Shown here: positions 30,674-33,984 of the stretch, piece after piece
Position numbering within the stretch: position 1 is the first letter of the stretch
How the letters are laid out: every line of letters starts with the position of its first letter
NCBI GenBank assembly: GCA_017962005.1
Contig: JAGCWE010000102.1
Coordinates: 1 to 33,984, forward strand
Source of the DNA: Paludibacteraceae bacterium
GTDB lineage: Bacteria > Bacteroidota > Bacteroidia > Bacteroidales > Paludibacteraceae
Reading direction: 5' to 3'
DNA length: 33,984 bases
Made by a program: the position numbers and the translations under genes
The notes under the pieces: model-generated
The model's database searches: none
Told to the model about the DNA's origin: nothing
What the model saw: the letters and a program-made list of their open reading frames with translations, nothing else

Positions 30674-31906
30674 ATGGACATCCGGCGACTGACAGATTTC
30701 TTTCTGACGCGTCTTCACGACACGTGGCACGTGTTTGTGCAGGAGTTGTGGCGTATCTTCCGCGACTCGGGCGTGATGCTCATCTTCTTTGCCGCCGGAC
30801 TGGCGTATCCGATTATCTATAATGTCATATATATCAGGAACGGAATAGAGAACGTGGAGGTGGCGGTGGTCGACATGTCGGCTTCACCCGCCAGCCGTGA
30901 GTTCATCTGCCGTTTTGACGCCACGCCTGAGGTGGCGGTTACGCACGCGTGCGCCACTATGGCGGAGGCGGAAGCATTGCTCAAGGCACAGAAAGTGCAC
31001 GGGATACTCTTTATACCGGCTGACTACGAGAGCATCCTTGTGACAGGTCTGGAAACGGCGCATATATCGCTATACTGCGACATGTCATCCTTCCTCTATA
31101 TGAAGAATGTCTATACCGCCGCCAATATGGTAATGCTGGACTACATAAACAACATCCAGATAGACCGCTACGAGGCGATAAACACAGGCGGCGAGATGGC
31201 GTGGGCATTGGTTCAGGCGGTACCGTTCAAGACCGTCTCGCTCTTCAACCCGACCAGCGGTTACGGCTCGTTCCTCGTTCCGCCGATTCTTGTCCTCATT
31301 GTCCATCAGGCCCTGTTCTTCGGCATCAACATGCTGCAAGGTACGGCGCGCGAGGAGAACACGGAGGTGTTCAGCCTATCCGGACGGCGGCGCAAGGCAC
31401 CTGTCTTCCGTCTGCTGATTGGGCGCGGTGCGGCGTATTTTGTCATTTATATGGCGGTAGCGTCCTTCGGACTGATACTCATACCCATATTGTTTGACCT
31501 GCCCCACCTGGCTTTGGTGGGGGATGTCCTCCGTTTTATGGTGCCGTTCCTGCTGGCGGCGATATATTTCTCCGTCTTTCTGGCTTCTTTCCAGAAGGAA
31601 AGGGAAACGGGAATGGTGACCATGCTGTTCTCGTCCCTTATATTCTTCTTCGCGTCCGGAGTGAGCTGGCCGTGGGAGAGTATGAATCCTTTCTGGAAAG
31701 GTCTGGGCTACCTGCTGCCATCCACATGGGGGATGCACGGATACATCCATCTGCAGACGATGGGGGCGACATTGGAAACCACGGCAAGAGAATATAATAT
31801 GCTTTGGGTGCTCGCCGCCGTCTATTTCCTGGCATGTGCTGTGCTGTATGCCTACCGGGCATGGAGAACGGACACTACGGCACGGGTGAACAAAGCGGAC
31901 AATTGA
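30674..31906 (+). CDS. ABC-2 type permease, second of two
   Basis: Integral membrane protein of 410 residues with the same plan as its neighbour. An N-terminal helix near 34-52 (GVMLIFFAAGLAYPIIYNV) is followed by an extracytoplasmic domain with VEVAVVDMSASPASREFI and VHGILFIPADYES, which parallel the first permease. About five C-terminal helices include SLIFFFASGVSWPWESM, the ABC-2 signature-like region, and GYLLPSTWGMHGY. The pair is likely an ancient duplication. No ATPase gene accompanies them; one must be supplied from elsewhere if they work as an ABC pump. Confidence 0.9.
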   Translation: MDIRRLTDFFLTRLHDTWHVFVQELWRIFRDSGVMLIFFAAGLAYPIIYNVIYIRNGIENVEVAVVDMSASPASREFICRFDATPEVAVTHACATMAEAEALLKAQKVHGILFIPADYESILVTGLETAHISLYCDMSSFLYMKNVYTAANMVMLDYINNIQIDRYEAINTGGEMAWALVQAVPFKTVSLFNPTSGYGSFLVPPILVLIVHQALFFGINMLQGTAREENTEVFSLSGRRRKAPVFRLLIGRGAAYFVIYMAVASFGLILIPILFDLPHLALVGDVLRFMVPFLLAAIYFSVFLASFQKERETGMVTMLFSSLIFFFASGVSWPWESMNPFWKGLGYLLPSTWGMHGYIHLQTMGATLETTAREYNMLWVLAAVYFLACAVLYAYRAWRTDTTARVNKADN

Positions 31907-31933
31907 CAGAACAATATATTCCAATAATCATCT

Positions 31934-33040
31934 ATGACCTCACTCTTTCCTATTGACCAAGTGCACGAAGCCGCACGGATAATCAGCAACGCCCGCAATG
32001 TCGTTATCCTCACCCACATGTCCCCCGACGGCGATGCCATGGGCTCCTCGCTGGGGCTGCAGCACTGGCTGGAGAGCCTTCTGCCCGTTCAAGGAGAGGG
32101 ACGATGCACGGTCGTTGTACCCAACCCGTTCCCGGATTTCCTGTCGTGGATGCCCGGAGCGGACAGGGTGGTGGTTTATGAGAAGGATGCGGACAAGGCG
32201 AAACAGCTGCTCGCGGAGGCGGATACGATAATATGCACGGATTTCAACGAGCCGAAGCGTATCGGCGCGCTGGGCGAATGTCTGACAGAGGTTTTGCAGA
32301 CGAACCGGACGCCGTGCCTGTTGATTGACCATCACCTGCATCCCGCCGCTTTTGCTGATGTCGTGTTCTCCTATCCAGAATCGCCCTCCTCATGCGAACT
32401 GGTCTTCCGGCTGATAAAGGATTTGACAGGGATGCAGGACTACCCGCTGTTCGGACGTCCGCTGAATATCCTGTCGGCAACCTGTCTTTACACGGGTATG
32501 ATGACCGACACGGGCAACTTCTCGTTCAACAGCAACCGCGCGGACATGTATGAGATTGTCAGCGAACTGGTGCGTATGGGCGTGGACAAGGATGCCGTCT
32601 ATAACCGCGTGTTCAACGCCTATACGGCGGACCGTATGCGCCTCGTGGGCTACTGCCTGTACCAGAAGATGATTGTCATTCCCGAGTATCACGCAGCGCT
32701 TATCTACCTGAAGCGCAAGGAACTGTACAGGTTCAATTTCCGTTCGGGCGATGCGGAGGGGATAGTCAATATGCCGTTGCAGGTCAAGGATATCCATTAC
32801 TCCTGCTTTATGCGTGAGGACAAGGTGATGCCTGCCGAGGTGCCGCTGGCGGGTGGCAGTAAGATAAAAGTGAAGATATCGATGCGTTCGCAGGGCGACC
32901 GTCCCGTCAATGAGTTCTGCCATCAGGTCTTCCACGGCGGCGGACACAAGAACGCGTCCGGCGGAGAATACTACGGACCTGTTGAACAGGCGGTTGAACT
33001 GTTCAACCAGAACTACGCGAAATTCTTCCTCACGGAGTAG
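31934..33040 (+). CDS. nrnA: DHH/DHHA1 phosphoesterase, oligoribonuclease/pAp phosphatase NrnA
   Basis: Manganese enzyme of 368 residues that degrades 2-5-nt RNAs and, in many species, 3'-phosphoadenosine 5'-phosphate. DHH motifs: ILTHMSPDGDAMGSSLGL (His28, Asp32, Asp34), IICTDFNEPKRIG, LIDHHLHP (the DHH triad) and YTGMMTDTGNFSFN. The DHHA1 domain ends with FHGGGHKNASGGE, the substrate-binding GGGH. Length is somewhat above the 320-340 of typical NrnA. It begins 27 nt after the second permease gene and is probably the end of that transcript or a separate unit; no -7 box is seen. A shared hairpin terminator lies 9 nt after its stop. Confidence 0.93.
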   Translation: MTSLFPIDQVHEAARIISNARNVVILTHMSPDGDAMGSSLGLQHWLESLLPVQGEGRCTVVVPNPFPDFLSWMPGADRVVVYEKDADKAKQLLAEADTIICTDFNEPKRIGALGECLTEVLQTNRTPCLLIDHHLHPAAFADVVFSYPESPSSCELVFRLIKDLTGMQDYPLFGRPLNILSATCLYTGMMTDTGNFSFNSNRADMYEIVSELVRMGVDKDAVYNRVFNAYTADRMRLVGYCLYQKMIVIPEYHAALIYLKRKELYRFNFRSGDAEGIVNMPLQVKDIHYSCFMREDKVMPAEVPLAGGSKIKVKISMRSQGDRPVNEFCHQVFHGGGHKNASGGEYYGPVEQAVELFNQNYAKFFLTE

Positions 33041-33048
33041 AATAGAAA

Positions 33049-33072
33049 AAAGGAAACGTTCCCGTTTCCTTT
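33049..33072. terminator. Bidirectional terminator between nrnA and tRNA-Ala
   Basis: AAAGGAAACG (33049-33058), loop TTCC, CGTTTCCTTT (33063-33072): a perfect 10-bp stem. On the minus strand it is followed by a run of T (complement of 33045-33050), so it ends the tRNA transcript well. On the plus strand it may also end nrnA. Confidence 0.85.
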
Positions 33073-33078
33073 CCTGCG

Positions 33079-33151
33079 TGGAGTATAGGGGACTCGAACC
33101 CCTTACCTTGACATTGCGAACGTCACGCTCTACCAGATGAGCTAATACCCC
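33079..33151 (-). tRNA. tRNA-Ala (anticodon CGC)
   Basis: A full 73-nt cloverleaf. The acceptor stem GGGGTAT/ATACTCC contains the G3-U70 pair that identifies alanine tRNA. The D stem is GCTC/GAGC. The anticodon stem TGACG/TGTCA has a 7-nt loop TTCGCAA, giving anticodon CGC (codon GCG). The T arm is AGGGG-TTCGAGT-CCCCT and the discriminator is A. CCA is not encoded. It is a single tRNA gene with its own promoter and terminator. Confidence 0.95.
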
Positions 33152-33163
33152 ATAAAAACGCCG

Positions 33164-33196
33164 CAAAAGTACGACAACTTACCCGTATCCGCCAAA
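33164..33196 (-). promoter_or_regulatory. Promoter of tRNA-Ala
   Basis: Minus strand: TTTG (33196-33193), 21-nt spacer, TACTTTTG (33171-33164), then 12 nt to the first base of the tRNA. Confidence 0.65.
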
Positions 33197-33235
33197 TTTA
33201 TCGGCAAGAAAATTGCGTAAAAAATGACAATACAT

Positions 33236-33264
33236 TTTGATATCGGGAAAATATTGTATCTTTG
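33236..33264 (+). promoter_or_regulatory. Promoter of the lipoprotein gene
   Basis: TTTG (33236-33239), 17 nt, TATCTTTG (33257-33264). The -7 box is exact; the spacing is slightly short. Transcription should begin near 33271, about 36 nt before the ATG. Confidence 0.55.
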
Positions 33265-33306
33265 CGCTGATTTCGACACTACAATTAACCAAAAAACTAT
33301 TACCTT

Positions 33307-33984
33307 ATGAAAGCGAACAGACTTTTGATTGCTCTGCTGAGCATTGCAATGCTCGGTATGGTGGCGTGCAACGAGAAGAACGCCCCCACCGGTCCCGGAC
33401 AACAAAATCCGAATGACTCTACAACCGTGGTTTCAGTCGATACAACGGGTACATATGTAACTGTAGCGCAAGCTTTAAGTATTATCAGTGAACTTGAACC
33501 CTCCAAAGCTACTGATGAAAAATACAAAATTGTTGGTGAAGTAATCCAAAACAACACAGATCCCGCCAATGTCCCGGGTAAGTACACCAATATCAATATC
33601 ACTATCAAAGATGCAACGGGCTCGATAGCATGCTACTATATGAACAATCTCAATAACGAGGCTTTCACTTCTAGCAAACAAGTGCCCCGCGTAGGTAGCA
33701 AAGTAGTGATGATTGGGCAGTTGAAGAACTATGTGAACAAGAACACCAGCGCAACGACACCAGAGATGGCAAACGGTTTTATTCTTCGTATCATTGAGAT
33801 GCAGGAAGACGCCAATCCGAAAGAATATACGCATGTAACGATTGCCCAGGCTCTGGAAATAGGAAAAGATCTTGCCGAAGGCGAGGAGACTCCCGGATAC
33901 TATATGGATACAGTCATCATTACAACCGTTAAAACAAAAGCGGCTGATGTTCCCGGTACATACACCAACATCAATATGACTGTC
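33307..33984 (+). CDS. Lipoprotein with tandem OB-like domains (cut by window end)
   Basis: 226 codons are visible with no stop. The N-terminus MKANRLLIALLSIAMLGMVAC is a lipoprotein signal with the lipid-modified Cys at 21, and the following Asn-Glu-Lys-Asn agrees with anchoring to the envelope. After a Pro/Thr-rich linker, two units begin with TVAQAL (about 48) and TIAQAL (about 178). In each, VPGKYTNINITI or VPGTYTNINMTV recurs about 125 residues apart. The first unit continues with KDATGSIACYY and VPRVGSKVVMIGQLKNY. The pattern resembles the OB-fold domains found in many Bacteroidota surface lipoproteins. Ligand and role are unknown. It has its own promoter and follows the divergent tRNA gene. 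Confidence 0.8.
   Translation, partial: MKANRLLIALLSIAMLGMVACNEKNAPTGPGQQNPNDSTTVVSVDTTGTYVTVAQALSIISELEPSKATDEKYKIVGEVIQNNTDPANVPGKYTNINITIKDATGSIACYYMNNLNNEAFTSSKQVPRVGSKVVMIGQLKNYVNKNTSATTPEMANGFILRIIEMQEDANPKEYTHVTIAQALEIGKDLAEGEETPGYYMDTVIITTVKTKAADVPGTYTNINMTV

Overview
The window is chromosomal DNA from a member of the Bacteroidota, most likely Bacteroidales. Three things point there: repeated promoters with the Bacteroidota -7 box TAnnTTTG and a TTG/TTTG element about 20 bp upstream; mostly absent Shine-Dalgarno sequences; and the gene content (SusA-like GH13 enzyme, TolC/HlyD/ABC-2 export operon, exported proteins with Bacteroidales-type C-termini, OB-like lipoprotein). I see no phage, plasmid, insertion sequence or CRISPR array. 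31 genes are called, two of them cut by the window ends.

Layout. (1) 1-3989: a SpoIID/LytB-like gene (minus) and a family 2 glycosyltransferase plus M20 peptidase (plus), fired from overlapping divergent promoters. (2) 4010-5749: ruvB and a lone GldA-like ABC ATPase (minus). (3) 5824-18230: a surface-glycan cluster entirely on the minus strand, transcribed wzt-like ABC ATPase > WecF-like transferase > DegT-like PLP protein > ATP-grasp ligase > MBOAT acyltransferase > SGNH-like partner > WecE-like transaminase > GT4 > wecB > GT2 > GT2. Genes are tightly packed or overlap. Most of the block is visibly richer in A+T than its flanks. (4) 18533-22440: a ClpB without its N-terminal domain and an exported protein of unknown function. 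(5) 22793-24920: recR, a membrane protein, a small HAD protein and a GNAT acetyltransferase (plus). (6) 25118-33040: a GH13 glucanase, TolC, HlyD, two ABC-2 permeases and nrnA (plus). (7) tRNA-Ala(CGC) on the minus strand and the start of a repeat-containing lipoprotein.

How the genes work together. The glycan cluster encodes parts of a 4-amino-4,6-dideoxygalactose (Fuc4N) pathway: a WecE-like transaminase and a WecF-like transferase, with WecB for ManNAc. It lacks the WecD acetyltransferase and carries an ATP-grasp ligase instead. An MBOAT/SGNH pair suggests O-acylation of the product, and the wzt-like ATPase suggests ABC-dependent export, although no Wzm permease is present. The composition of wzt changes where its substrate-recognition domain begins.

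The most unusual feature is a dispersed set of tandem repeats, all with a 7-bp period but with different unit sequences (GTTGAAA/GTGGAAA, CAGACAA, ACTNTAA, TCTCGAC, GATGTGT). They occur between genes, where they supply or directly follow stop codons. They fill the last 84 bp before the recR start. They also appear in frame inside three glycan genes (wecB, wecE-like, MBOAT), where they add residues that these families normally lack. Because 7 is not a multiple of 3, a one-unit slip would frameshift each of these three genes.
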